Made by a program: the position numbers and the translations under genes. Positions 8,348 through 15,769 of a DNA stretch of 45,365 nucleotides are shown here, in pieces. The stretch is from an uncultured Erysipelotrichaceae bacterium (GTDB lineage Bacteria > Bacillota_I > Bacilli_A > RF39 > UBA660). Position 1 is the stretch's first letter, and the number at the start of each line of letters is the position of its first letter. The stretch is from contig CACZQI010000003.1 of the NCBI GenBank assembly GCA_902783345.1, forward strand, positions 1 through 45,365, read 5' to 3'. The notes under the pieces are model-generated. The model searched no databases. It was not told where the DNA came from and saw only the letters and a list, made by a program, of their open reading frames with translations.

Positions 8348-8627
8348 AAATGTCTATTTTTTCTTCAAATTCAAGATAATTAATATTTTCGTTTTTAATA
8401 ACTATCCATTTATCAGTAGTAGGATTACTTATAATTAATAAGTTATCTTTATAATCTTCTAAAATACCTTCTAAAGATTTATTTTCTAGATAAATAGTTA
8501 CTTTCTTTTTAATATTATTCTTTAAAATATTATCAAAATTATAATTATTTTTTATTTCAGTTTGCTTATCATTATTCATGTTTTCATCTTCAGGATAAGC
8601 ACTACTTGGAAAATATACACCATTCAT
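8346..8627 (-). CDS. GerQ-like small protein
   Basis: The C-terminal half of this 93-residue protein resembles the spore coat protein GerQ domain (PF09671): KKVTIYLENKSLEGILEDYK, then IISNPTTDKW and NYLEFEEKI match the GerQ pattern of a short small-beta-barrel-like unit. GerQ is a transglutaminase substrate in Bacillus spore coats. Here the usual Q-rich N-terminus is replaced by a short polar segment, so a non-spore function is possible. In B. subtilis gerQ lies in the same ywd neighbourhood as ung. RBS AGAGGT precedes the ATG. Confidence 0.55.
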   Translation of the reverse strand: MNGVYFPSSAYPEDENMNNDKQTEIKNNYNFDNILKNNIKKKVTIYLENKSLEGILEDYKDNLLIISNPTTDKWIVIKNENINYLEFEEKIDI

Positions 8628-8678
8628 AATATACCTCTATTAAATATATGAAAAAGTAGATTATATATGTTATTTTTC

Positions 8679-8706
8679 TTGACTAGTTAAAATAAATAAT
8701 TATAAT
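8679..8706 (+). promoter_or_regulatory. Promoter of the three-orphan operon
   Basis: TTGACT (8679-8684), 16-nt spacer and TATAAT (8701-8706). Two ACTAGT palindromes flank the core, one overlapping the -35 and one (CACTAGTG) just after the start point, which may be operator half-sites. Confidence 0.7.
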
Positions 8707-8726
8707 AGTTCACTAGTGGTGGTTTT

Positions 8727-9281
8727 ATGGATAAAAGTAAAGTAGTGCATAATAAATATGCTGAGATTGAAAGAATTATTTATTTTTTAATTGATAGATA
8801 TCATTTTAAATTATCTGAAGAAGAAATAAGACCACTTATTAAATATTTGGCTTATTTTAATTATTTAAAATTTGGGGAAGTATTAATATATCGTAATGAA
8901 GTAATTATTAAAGTTATTAATACCAATACCCATATAGCCTATTTATCTTATAATTATAATGATAGTACCATTTCTTTAATTGAAGAAGACGCTATAACTA
9001 ATTTTACTGATAAAGAAAGAACAGATTATATTTATACAAGTATTGGTAAAATGTATATGCAAACATATAATAGTTTTAATACAGTAGCCTTTTTTAACTA
9101 TAATACAGCAAATAAAATTGATATAAATGAATATCGTGAACTAATTATTCCTAAAGATGTAGAACCTGATAGATTTTACTCTTTAAATCAAAATGATAGT
9201 GATTTTAAAAAGTTAGTAAACTTAAAAATGCAAATAGATATATTAAAAGCTAATAGTGAATATAAAGGAAGGAGTTTATAA
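8727..9281 (+). CDS. Orphan protein, first of three tandem relatives
   Basis: A 184-residue soluble protein I do not recognise. It is acidic and rich in Tyr, Asn and Ile, with no signal peptide or membrane segment. The segment IKYLAYFNYLKFGEV, then beta-rich VIIKVINTNTHIAYLSYN and a charged EERTD-like helix, is laid out like the next two genes, which suggests diverged duplication. RBS GGTGG precedes the ATG. It heads a short operon with its own promoter. Confidence 0.75.
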   Translation: MDKSKVVHNKYAEIERIIYFLIDRYHFKLSEEEIRPLIKYLAYFNYLKFGEVLIYRNEVIIKVINTNTHIAYLSYNYNDSTISLIEEDAITNFTDKERTDYIYTSIGKMYMQTYNSFNTVAFFNYNTANKIDINEYRELIIPKDVEPDRFYSLNQNDSDFKKLVNLKMQIDILKANSEYKGRSL

Positions 9282-9282
9282 A

Positions 9283-9840
9283 ATGACATATAAATATTTT
9301 ATGCAAGAATACTTTAGAACATATGATAATCCATTAGATGAAGATATTTCTAAGACTATTATTTCTTATTTAAAGTTTTATAATTATATTCCAATAGGTA
9401 AAAGTAAAAGATTTTCTGATAGATCATATCAAACAAAATTTAGTAATAGTTCCAATATTGCAGTATTATATTTTGGTGAAAATAAGGCAACATTAGTTGA
9501 ATATGATAGTTTAACTGAAACAACACCTAGAGTAAAAATGGATTTTATTAAAAAGGAAAGATTAGAATATCTTGGTTCATTTAGAGATAAATGCCTTGTT
9601 TATACTTTTGATAAATATCGTAAATGTTATTATTATGGACCAGTTAATTATCAAGGAATGAGTGATAATGATTATTATAACAATAATATAAAAGAAGGAA
9701 CTAAACCTGATAGTAAAATAGATAATAGTGATATTGTTCCAGTAATGATGCGTATTATTGCTAGTGCTGATTATGCTAATGAAATTAGATGTTTAAGAGA
9801 AAAAGAAGATACTTACTGTGGTAAACAAATAAAGAGGTAA
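9283..9840 (+). CDS. Orphan protein, second of three tandem relatives
   Basis: A 185-residue protein without recognised domains. The start at 9283 follows AAGGAAGGAG at 9265-9274 and comes one base after the previous stop. An earlier in-frame ATG at 9256 sits inside that gene. The order of elements (IISYLKFYNYIPIGK, beta-rich NIAVLYFGENKATLVEYD, then a charged KKERLEYLG helix) parallels the upstream gene. It is basic and Tyr-rich, with a Cys-containing C-terminus. Confidence 0.75.
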   Translation: MTYKYFMQEYFRTYDNPLDEDISKTIISYLKFYNYIPIGKSKRFSDRSYQTKFSNSSNIAVLYFGENKATLVEYDSLTETTPRVKMDFIKKERLEYLGSFRDKCLVYTFDKYRKCYYYGPVNYQGMSDNDYYNNNIKEGTKPDSKIDNSDIVPVMMRIIASADYANEIRCLREKEDTYCGKQIKR

Positions 9841-9843
9841 TCT

Positions 9844-10182
9844 ATGACATATGAAGATAAATTATATCATAATATTAAAGTATTAAAGTTATATCTTAAT
9901 TATCAAAAATATGAACAAATTAATATTATTATTTATTCAAACAATGTTAAAAAAATAGAATTTTTAAATAATGAAGATTGTTACGCTTATTTAGAAATAA
10001 ATAAACTAGCTCGTGAAATATATTTATATGAATACAATAAAGAAAGAGAATTAATCGCAATTACTAATATTGAAAATTTAGAAAGATTTGATACTTTAAA
10101 TACTGAGCCAATAAATTTAGAAGATCATTTATTTGAACTTAATAATAAAATGCAAGATAAGAGTTATAAAAAGCAATTCTAG
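9844..10182 (+). CDS. Orphan protein, third and shortest of three tandem relatives
   Basis: A 112-residue acidic protein of unknown function. It starts three bases after the previous gene, with an AAGAGG ribosome binding site inside that gene's end. LKLYLNYQKYEQINI followed by a beta-rich YAYLEINKLAREIYLYEY echoes the core of the two upstream genes without their C-terminal extension. Its stop codon lies in the loop of the terminator. Confidence 0.7.
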   Translation: MTYEDKLYHNIKVLKLYLNYQKYEQINIIIYSNNVKKIEFLNNEDCYAYLEINKLAREIYLYEYNKERELIAITNIENLERFDTLNTEPINLEDHLFELNNKMQDKSYKKQF

Positions 10183-10193
10183 TTGCTTTTTTT
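10170..10193 (+). terminator. Terminator of the orphan operon
   Basis: AAAGCAA (10170-10176) pairs with TTGCTTT (10183-10189), followed by T-run to 10193. The right arm doubles as the -35 of the lysS promoter. Confidence 0.8.
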
Positions 10194-10211
10194 GGTGTAA
10201 TTAAGTATACT
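10183..10211 (+). promoter_or_regulatory. lysS promoter overlapping a terminator
   Basis: TTGCTT (10183-10188), 17-nt spacer, TATACT (10206-10211). The -35 hexamer is part of the preceding terminator stem. Confidence 0.65.
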
Positions 10212-10236
10212 AAAATCAAGAAAGAAGTGAATTTTT

Positions 10237-11721
10237 ATGCGTGAATTTACTGATCAAGAATTAGTTAGAAGAGAAAAAGCGGAAAACCTTAAAACTATGG
10301 GGATAGATCCATTTGGAGAAAGATATGAGCGTAGTGGTTTTGCCCAAGAAATAAAAGAAAAATATCAAGATGTAGAACATGATGAATTTGAACATATTAA
10401 TGATATTTATAAAGTTGCTGGTAGAATAATGTTTATTCGTAAAATGGGTAAAGCATCATTTTTTAGTATTCAAGATAAAACTGGAAAAATACAAGTTTAT
10501 ATTTCAATAAATGATATTGGAGAAGAAGCCTATACTTTATTTAAAACTGCTGATATTGGAGATATTGTTGGCGTTACTGGTAAAGTTATGAAAACTATGA
10601 CTGGAGAAGTAACTTTAAAATGTTTAGAATATACTCATTTAGTTAAGGCGTTAAAACCACTTCCAGAAAAATTTCATGGACTTACAGATATTGAAGAAAG
10701 ATTACGTCGTAGATATGTAGATTTAATTATGAATGAAGAATCTAAAAATGTAGCTTTAACAAGACCTAAAATTATTAGATGTATTCAAAAGTTTATGGAT
10801 AATCGTGGTTTTACAGAAGTTGAAACACCTATTTTAAATACCCTTTTAACAGGAGCAGCAGCAAGACCATTTATAACTCATCATAATACTCAAGATATGG
10901 ATATGTATTTAAGAATTGCTTTAGAACTTCCTTTAAAAAGATTACTTGTAGGAGGTTTAGAAGCAGTATATGAGATAGGACGCACCTTTAGAAATGAAGG
11001 AATGGATCCAATGCATAATCCAGAATTTACTTTAATGGAAGCATATCTTGCTTATTCTGATTTAGAAGGTATGATGGAAATGACCGAAAATATGTTTAAA
11101 ACAATTGCTAAAGAAGTATTTAATAAAGATACTTTTAATTGGAATGGTCATGAAATAAATATTGTTAATAAATGGGAAAGAATTAGCATGGTTGATAGTA
11201 TTAAGAAAGAGACAGGCATTGATTTTAAAAAAGAAATGACTTTGGATGAAGCCTTAAAACTTGCTAAAGAGCATGATATAGTAGTTGAAGAACATCAAAA
11301 AACTATTGGTCATATAATTAATCTATTCTTTGAAAAATATGTTGAAGAAACTTTAATAAATCCAACTTTCCTTTATGGTCATCCAGTGGAAATATCACCT
11401 TTAACTAAGAAAGATCCTAATGATGAAAGATTTACTCAAAGATTTGAATTATTTATTGGTGGTAAGGAATTTGCTAATGCTTATACCGAATTAAATGACC
11501 CAATTGATCAACTTGCAAGATTTGAAGAACAATTAAAAGAAAGAGAATTAGGCAATGATGAAGCTAATGATATAGATATGGACTTTATTGAAGCTTTAGA
11601 ATATGGTATGCCACCTGCTGGCGGTATTGGATATGGAATTGATCGAATGGTAATGTTTTTTACTGAAAGCGCTAGTATTCGAGATGTAATTTTATTCCCA
11701 ACAATGAAATCAAGAGGTTAA
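10237..11721 (+). CDS. lysS: Lysyl-tRNA synthetase, class II
   Basis: A full-length 494-residue class II synthetase that charges tRNA-Lys. The N-terminal OB-fold anticodon-binding domain covers about 55-145. The catalytic domain has motif 2 (GRTFRNEGMDPMHNPEFT, near 249-266) and motif 3 (GIGYGIDRMVMFF, near 466-478). It ends in FPTMKSRG, close to the usual end. RBS AAGAAGTGA precedes the ATG. It appears to be transcribed alone, with a terminator overlapping its stop codon. Confidence 0.97.
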   Translation: MREFTDQELVRREKAENLKTMGIDPFGERYERSGFAQEIKEKYQDVEHDEFEHINDIYKVAGRIMFIRKMGKASFFSIQDKTGKIQVYISINDIGEEAYTLFKTADIGDIVGVTGKVMKTMTGEVTLKCLEYTHLVKALKPLPEKFHGLTDIEERLRRRYVDLIMNEESKNVALTRPKIIRCIQKFMDNRGFTEVETPILNTLLTGAAARPFITHHNTQDMDMYLRIALELPLKRLLVGGLEAVYEIGRTFRNEGMDPMHNPEFTLMEAYLAYSDLEGMMEMTENMFKTIAKEVFNKDTFNWNGHEINIVNKWERISMVDSIKKETGIDFKKEMTLDEALKLAKEHDIVVEEHQKTIGHIINLFFEKYVEETLINPTFLYGHPVEISPLTKKDPNDERFTQRFELFIGGKEFANAYTELNDPIDQLARFEEQLKERELGNDEANDIDMDFIEALEYGMPPAGGIGYGIDRMVMFFTESASIRDVILFPTMKSRG

Positions 11722-11734
11722 GAGCCTCTTTTTT
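11712..11734 (+). terminator. Terminator of lysS
   Basis: AAGAGG (11712-11717) pairs with CCTCTT (11725-11730), followed by TTTT. The hairpin includes the lysS stop codon. Confidence 0.75.
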
Positions 11735-11774
11735 CTTTAAATTCAGCAAAAACACTATTGAAATTATAAAATTA

Positions 11775-11783
11775 TGTTATAAT
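11775..11783 (+). promoter_or_regulatory. Extended -10 promoter of the permease gene
   Basis: TG at 11775-11776, one base, then TATAAT at 11778-11783, followed by a strong GAGGAGG ribosome binding site. Confidence 0.65.
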
Positions 11784-11802
11784 GTAAATAGAGGAGGTTA
11801 TT

Positions 11803-13230
11803 ATGAAAAAAGAAGGTAAGCATAGTTTAGTTAAATTAGCAGGTATTATGGTTTTAATAACTGTATTATTAACTTGGGTTATCCCTCAAGGTATGTTTCA
11901 AGGTACAGAATTAAATGTTACTGAAATTACTCGTATAGGAATATTTGATTTCTTTACATATGGATTACTTGGTTTATATTATTTTACTGTTCTTGTTACA
12001 TTCTTATTTGTACTTGGAGCATTCTATCAAGTATTATCAAGATGCAAAGGATACCAAAATTTAACTAATTCTATTGCTAAAAAATTTAATGGAAAGGAAA
12101 TATTATTTACCTTAGTTGTATCATTCTTAATTGCTGCTATTTCAGCTGTTACTAGTGAATACTTTGTAGTTTTATCAGTAGTTCCATTTATTATTACAAT
12201 TATGAATAAAATGAAACTTGATAAAATTACTGGATTTGTAACTACTTTTGGCGCAATTTTAGTTGGAGTTTTAGGCTCAGTTTATAGTGCTAAAATTGTT
12301 GGAATGAGTGTTAACTATTTTAGTCAATACTATGAATTAACTTATAGTACATTATTATGGGCAAGACTTGTAATGTTTGGCTTAAGTTATGTTGCATTTA
12401 GTGTCTTTACAGTTTTACATATTAGAAAAATGCGTAAAGATAGAAAAAATGAAGTTATGCCAGACTTATTTGAAACTACTACAACTAATAAAGAAAGTAG
12501 AAGTAAAGCATGGGCTATTGCAGTTGTATTTGGACTAGCATTAGTTATAACACTTTTAGCATACTTCCCTTGGTTAGAATTATTAAAAGCAGAATGGCCA
12601 ACTAAAGCACTTGAAAGTATTACTAAAGCAGAAGTATTTGGATCAACTATCTTTGCTTATATTTTAGGTAATGTAAGTGCTTTCGGACAATGGGATATCT
12701 TCGGAGTTCAAATTGTTATGTTAGTTGCAATTCTATTTATTAAATGGATTGATAAAATGACAATGGAAGAAGTATTTGAATCATTTGGTGAAGGATTTAA
12801 AAAGGTTGGTAAATTAGTTGTTTTATTACTAATTGCTTATTTAGTATTAGAATTCGCTGTAATGTTCCCAGTAATACCTACTATGGTAGATTGGTTCATG
12901 GGATTATTTGGTAAAGCTAGTGAAAAAGTAGTTTTAGCTATAAGTCCTATTGCTGGTGTATTTACTTCATTATTTACAGCTGAATATCAATATACAGTTA
13001 GTCTAGTTGGTTTATACTTAGCAAATGCTCATCCAGATTATTTTGGTCAATTAGCATTTATGTTACAATCAACATTTGGACTTGCAAGTATGTTTGCTCC
13101 ATCTTCAGCAATTCTATTAATAGGTTTATCTTATTTAGGAATTTCTTATAAAGAATGGATGAAATATATTTGGAAATACTTACTAATTATGTTTGTTGTA
13201 ATTGTAGTATTAATGATAATAATTTGTTAA
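11803..13230 (+). CDS. YfcC-like membrane permease
   Basis: This 475-residue protein has about 11-12 membrane segments. The C-terminal stretch MFAPSSAILLIGLSYLGISY followed by KEWMKYIWKY resembles the ion transporter superfamily, in particular YfcC proteins. YfcC-type proteins are proposed to move small organic anions or peptides; the substrate here is unknown. Ribosome binding site GAGGAGG at 11791-11797. It stands alone between two terminators, with its own promoter. Confidence 0.6.
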   Translation: MKKEGKHSLVKLAGIMVLITVLLTWVIPQGMFQGTELNVTEITRIGIFDFFTYGLLGLYYFTVLVTFLFVLGAFYQVLSRCKGYQNLTNSIAKKFNGKEILFTLVVSFLIAAISAVTSEYFVVLSVVPFIITIMNKMKLDKITGFVTTFGAILVGVLGSVYSAKIVGMSVNYFSQYYELTYSTLLWARLVMFGLSYVAFSVFTVLHIRKMRKDRKNEVMPDLFETTTTNKESRSKAWAIAVVFGLALVITLLAYFPWLELLKAEWPTKALESITKAEVFGSTIFAYILGNVSAFGQWDIFGVQIVMLVAILFIKWIDKMTMEEVFESFGEGFKKVGKLVVLLLIAYLVLEFAVMFPVIPTMVDWFMGLFGKASEKVVLAISPIAGVFTSLFTAEYQYTVSLVGLYLANAHPDYFGQLAFMLQSTFGLASMFAPSSAILLIGLSYLGISYKEWMKYIWKYLLIMFVVIVVLMIIIC

Positions 13231-13239
13231 TAAAAAAAT

Positions 13240-13273
13240 AAACTATTTGGTAAATAAATCAAATAGTTTTTTT
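13240..13273 (+). terminator. Terminator of the permease gene
   Basis: AAACTATTTG (13240-13249) pairs perfectly with CAAATAGTTT (13260-13269), followed by a T-run. Confidence 0.85.
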
Positions 13274-13274
13274 A

Positions 13275-13310
13275 TGCAAAATTAATAATTTCAAATATTT
13301 AAAATTTGCA
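13275..13310. repeat. Inverted repeat upstream of the toxin locus
   Basis: TGCAAAATT (13275-13283) and AAATTTGCA (13302-13310) form a hairpin with one mismatch and an 18-nt loop. It is not followed by a T-run, so termination is unlikely; its role is unknown. Confidence 0.45.
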
Positions 13311-13350
13311 AGCAATCCTAGTATTAATACAGGATTGCTTTAATTTTTAT
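13311..13350 (+). terminator. Second hairpin terminator before the toxin promoter
   Basis: AGCAATCCT (13311-13319) pairs with AGGATTGCT (13331-13339), with a further palindrome (GTATTAATAC) in its loop, followed by a T-rich tail. It isolates the next promoter from upstream transcription. Confidence 0.65.
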
Positions 13351-13351
13351 A

Positions 13352-13380
13352 TTGACTTTTTTATTATATAATTTTATAAT
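13352..13380 (+). promoter_or_regulatory. Toxin mRNA promoter
   Basis: TTGACT (13352-13357), exactly 17 nt, then TATAAT (13375-13380). It is among the best promoter matches in the window and predicts a start near 13387. Confidence 0.8.
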
Positions 13381-13389
13381 AATACACTT

Positions 13390-13641
13390 GAGATGAGATA
13401 TTAGATTTTTTGCCTTTCGGATAAACATACTCTCTTCAGGGGGTTTTGGTAATCATGAGAGGAGGAATACTTATGTCTATTGTAGAATTAATTCTATGTA
13501 TATTCATTTTTATTCTTTTACTTATTATAGATAGGTTATTACTTTATGTAATAATACTACTTAGATATGTAACTAAAAACGCTATTCATAAAGAATAGCG
13601 CCAAACTCACCGAAAGGTGATGAGGATCTAATTCTCATCTC
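13390..13641 (+). other. Long-range 5'-3' pairing of the toxin mRNA
   Basis: The 5' leader segment 13390-13406 pairs with 13626-13641 over 16 bp with one bulge (GAGATGAGA with TCTCATCTC, then ATTAGAT with ATCTAAT). CCTTTCGG (13413-13420) pairs with CCGAAAGG (13610-13617). Local alternatives compete: a GAAA-tetraloop hairpin (TCACC/GGTGA, 13607-13620) and GATGAG/CTCATC (13619-13639). Such end-to-end pairing is known from type I toxin mRNAs, where it keeps translation off. Confidence 0.7.
13473..13598 (+). CDS. Candidate type I toxin, 41-residue hydrophobic peptide
   Basis: The peptide is almost entirely one membrane helix (about residues 5-31, Ile/Leu-rich with one Asp-Arg pair at 20-21) followed by a basic tail RYVTKNAIHKE. 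Type I toxins of the TxpA/BsrG and Fst types look like this, although I see no clear sequence match to a named family. RBS GAGAGGAGG (13457-13465) is strong, but CTCTC at 13430-13434 can pair with GAGAG and mask it. The stop codon lies inside the antisense RNA terminator stem. An in-frame ATG at 13455 overlaps the ribosome binding site and is less likely. Confidence 0.75.
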   Translation: MSIVELILCIFIFILLLIIDRLLLYVIILLRYVTKNAIHKE

Positions 13642-13646
13642 TTTCA
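13574..13646 (-). ncRNA. Candidate antisense antitoxin RNA
   Basis: A minus-strand promoter at 13682-13653 predicts an RNA of about 73 nt starting near 13646. It ends at a textbook terminator, CGCTATTC/GAATAGCG (13600-13580) followed by five T (13579-13575). The RNA is fully complementary to the 3' end of the toxin mRNA, including the last codons and all of the 3' arms of the end-to-end pairing. This matches the TxpA/RatA and BsrG/SR4 arrangement. Confidence 0.7.
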
Positions 13647-13652
13647 ATTTAT

Positions 13653-13682
13653 ATACTAGCACATATTTATAACTTATGTCAA
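13653..13682 (-). promoter_or_regulatory. Antisense RNA promoter
   Basis: On the minus strand a perfect TTGACA (13682-13677), 18-nt spacer and TAGTAT (13658-13653), with TG one base before the -10. Confidence 0.7.
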
Positions 13683-13784
13683 TTTTTCTATTCTTAAAAA
13701 GATTAAATTTTAAAAAAGTTAAAAAATAATTTGTAAATTAAAAATAGTAATTACAATAAAGAAAAGAAAACTATAAAAGTATTT

Positions 13785-13810
13785 AAGTTCTAGAAATTCT
13801 AGAACTTTTT
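13785..13810 (+). terminator. Strong hairpin with T-run
   Basis: AAGTTCTAGA (13785-13794) and TCTAGAACTT (13798-13807) form a perfect 10-bp stem with a 3-nt loop, followed by TTT. What it terminates is unclear, possibly toxin mRNA readthrough. Confidence 0.7.
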
Positions 13811-13820
13811 ATTATAAACT

Positions 13821-13840
13821 AGATCAACTATGGTCTTTTT
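13821..13840 (+). terminator. Second tandem terminator before the ATP-grasp gene
   Basis: AGATCA (13821-13826) pairs with TGGTCT (13831-13836, one G-U), with a TTTTT tail. Confidence 0.55.
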
Positions 13841-13895
13841 CTTTATTAATAATTAAAATTGGTTTATAATAATTATAATGAAATGAGTGATAATT

Positions 13896-14897
13896 ATGGG
13901 ACTATTAAAATTTGCTATGAGAGGTAATTATAAAAATTATTATAATCAGTTAAAAAATTTATCTAAGAAAAATCATAAAAGTCCATTTTTAATGTTTGTT
14001 GATACTGGATTATCTTGTCTTGTTTGTAAAAGTGGTCTTCAAGATTATTTAAATTATAAATTTTATGATAAATCTTGGAAGGAAAGAAAAAATTATGCTA
14101 CTATTGGGTATCAACATGATTTTTATAAATTAGCAGCCCACTGGGATTATGCTCCATTTTTCTCAAATAAAGTAAATTTTCATAAAAACTTTAAAAAATT
14201 TGTTAAAAGAAAGTGCATAACTTATGAAGATGGTTTTGAAAAAGTAGAGGCATTTATTAAAAATCATGAAGCTGTAGTACGTAAACCTATTAATGGATTA
14301 GGTGGGGCTAATGTTGAAAAAATAGATACTAAAGATATTAAAAATATTAAAGAATTTTATGAAAAATTAAAAGAAGATAATTGTTTTTTAGAAGAATTAG
14401 TAATTCAAAATAAAGAATGGTCTAAACTTAATCCTAAAAGTTTAAATACAGTTAGAGTCGTAACATACTGTCTTAATGGTAAAGCTAAAGTTTTATTTGC
14501 CGTAGCTCGTATTGGTTCAGGTAAATCAATTGTAGATAATTTTCATCAAGGCGGAGTAGGTGTTAAAGTTAATATTGAAAAAGGATGCTTAGAAGGTAAA
14601 ACTATTGATAAAGCTAATAATGAAAGTGATGAAACTCTAATGACTCATGTTAAAGTTGATGGTTTTAAAATTCCTTATTGGGAAGAAATTGTTAAAATGA
14701 CATGTGAAGCCGCTAAAGTTAATGATAATGTAAATATTGTTGGATGGGATGTTGGTATTACTGATGATGGTCCAGTTATAATAGAAGGTAATCGTGGCCC
14801 TGGTATGGATATTATTCAGGTACTTTATCAAAGAGGAGTAAAACCTGATTTAGAAGAAGTAAAGAAAGAGATACTTGCAAGTAAGAATCATGAATAA
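13896..14897 (+). CDS. ATP-grasp protein, sugar-transfer-associated type
   Basis: The 333-residue protein matches the ATP-grasp group found near polysaccharide genes (PF14397). It has the lysine-containing VRKPINGLGGANVEK segment, KSLNTVRVVTYCLNG, the glycine stretch HQGGVGVKV, and the C-terminal metal/ATP-binding VGWDVGITDDGPVIIEGN followed by RGPG. It should ligate a carboxylate to an amine or similar acceptor; the substrate is unknown. The ATG at 13896 follows GAGTGA; a GTG at 13887 is less likely. A TATAAT at 13874-13879 is a possible -10. The next gene overlaps by 8 nt. Confidence 0.8.
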   Translation: MGLLKFAMRGNYKNYYNQLKNLSKKNHKSPFLMFVDTGLSCLVCKSGLQDYLNYKFYDKSWKERKNYATIGYQHDFYKLAAHWDYAPFFSNKVNFHKNFKKFVKRKCITYEDGFEKVEAFIKNHEAVVRKPINGLGGANVEKIDTKDIKNIKEFYEKLKEDNCFLEELVIQNKEWSKLNPKSLNTVRVVTYCLNGKAKVLFAVARIGSGKSIVDNFHQGGVGVKVNIEKGCLEGKTIDKANNESDETLMTHVKVDGFKIPYWEEIVKMTCEAAKVNDNVNIVGWDVGITDDGPVIIEGNRGPGMDIIQVLYQRGVKPDLEEVKKEILASKNHE

Positions 14898-15309
14898 TCT
14901 TGTTTTAATGTCAATTCAAACTAAATATGCCAATGAAATATTTAGTGGTCGTAAAAAGTATGAATATCGAAAAAGCTCAATTGGGGAAAATAATTTAAAT
15001 AAAAAGATTTATATTTATTCTGCTAAAGTAGATAAAAAGATAATTGGTTATATTATAATTGATAAAGTTTTAAAAGGTACAATAGATGAGATAATTGAAA
15101 AGACTAATCCTAAGGAAGCAAATATTAGAGACTACTTTAGTAATGCTAAACTTGCTTATGCTTTACATATTAAAAGTTTTCATAAATTTGAAAGCCCAAT
15201 TGGATTAAAAGAACTTAAAAAAATAGATAAAAACATTATGTTACCTCAATATTATAAATATATTAAAGAGAATAATAAAATTTATACTTTATTAAAAGAA
15301 AGGACTTAA
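14890..15309 (+). CDS. ASCH/PUA-like domain protein
   Basis: A 139-residue protein whose N-terminus (LMSIQTKYANEIFSGRKKYE followed by YR) has the ASCH pattern, in which SI-x-P/T-x-YA-x-x-I-x-x-G-x-K-x-x-E-x-R precedes a beta-barrel. ASCH domains are PUA-related RNA-binding or nucleic-acid-modifying modules. The ATG at 14890 overlaps the ATP-grasp gene end by 8 nt, and an earlier in-frame ATG at 14875 has no RBS. It could bind modified RNA or bases; the role is unproven. Confidence 0.65.
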   Translation: MNNLVLMSIQTKYANEIFSGRKKYEYRKSSIGENNLNKKIYIYSAKVDKKIIGYIIIDKVLKGTIDEIIEKTNPKEANIRDYFSNAKLAYALHIKSFHKFESPIGLKELKKIDKNIMLPQYYKYIKENNKIYTLLKERT

Positions 15310-15310
15310 A

Positions 15311-15727
15311 ATGAAAAAGTTTACCGAAGAAGCGAAAAACGAAGTAGTTGCCAAACTTTTAAAAATGAAAGTAAATATGCTTACTTATGAAAAATATGAA
15401 GCAGAAATAAAAAGTTTAGGGTCTAATGAAAAGACTCACGAAACTTTAGAAAAAATCGACTATTTAAGAAAACATAAGGCTAATGAAGTATATACGATAT
15501 TTAGAAAATATGGCTATTTAAGTGAAGAAGATTTAGGAATAGATAATTATAATATTATGATAAAGGCGATTTTAGAAGGTGATTTAGTTATTCTAGCGCA
15601 AATTCTTCCATATATTAAATATGCTTATTTAGTAAATAAAATATCTGATGATAATTATCATAGAATAATAGATAGATTTAATAGTTTAAATAGTATGCAA
15701 AATGAAACAAAAAGGACTTTAAAATAA
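15311..15727 (+). CDS. Orphan helical protein
   Basis: A 138-residue, charged, probably all-helical soluble protein that I do not recognise. The RBS (AAAGGA, 15298-15303) sits in the end of the ASCH gene, two bases away, so it is the third gene of the ATP-grasp operon. Its stop codon lies within the terminator. Confidence 0.7.
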   Translation: MKKFTEEAKNEVVAKLLKMKVNMLTYEKYEAEIKSLGSNEKTHETLEKIDYLRKHKANEVYTIFRKYGYLSEEDLGIDNYNIMIKAILEGDLVILAQILPYIKYAYLVNKISDDNYHRIIDRFNSLNSMQNETKRTLK

Positions 15728-15738
15728 GTCTTTTTTTT
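15711..15738 (+). terminator. Terminator of the ATP-grasp operon
   Basis: AAAGGACTT (15711-15719) pairs with AAGTCTTTT (15726-15734, one G-U) and merges into eight T (15731-15738). The last T begins the extended -10 of ychF. Confidence 0.8.
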
Positions 15739-15746
15739 GCTATACT
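15738..15746 (+). promoter_or_regulatory. Extended -10 promoter of ychF
   Basis: TGC followed by TATACT (15741-15746) directly abuts the preceding terminator T-tract. Confidence 0.6.
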
Positions 15747-15769
15747 ATGTCTCGAAAGAGCGTGATATT

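Larger units (their letters stand above)
13683..13872. other. Gene-free stretch after the toxin locus
   Basis: About 190 AT-rich bases with no reading frame that has a ribosome binding site. The only structure is two hairpin terminators (13785-13810 and 13821-13840). I see no tRNA or recognised RNA here. Confidence 0.6.

Noticed and set aside
13683..13872. Second small RNA or toxin gene behind the type I locus
   Set aside because: A weak TTGTAA/TACAAT pair with a 15-nt spacer exists at 13731-13757, but the resulting RNA would be only about 45 nt and no reading frame has an RBS.
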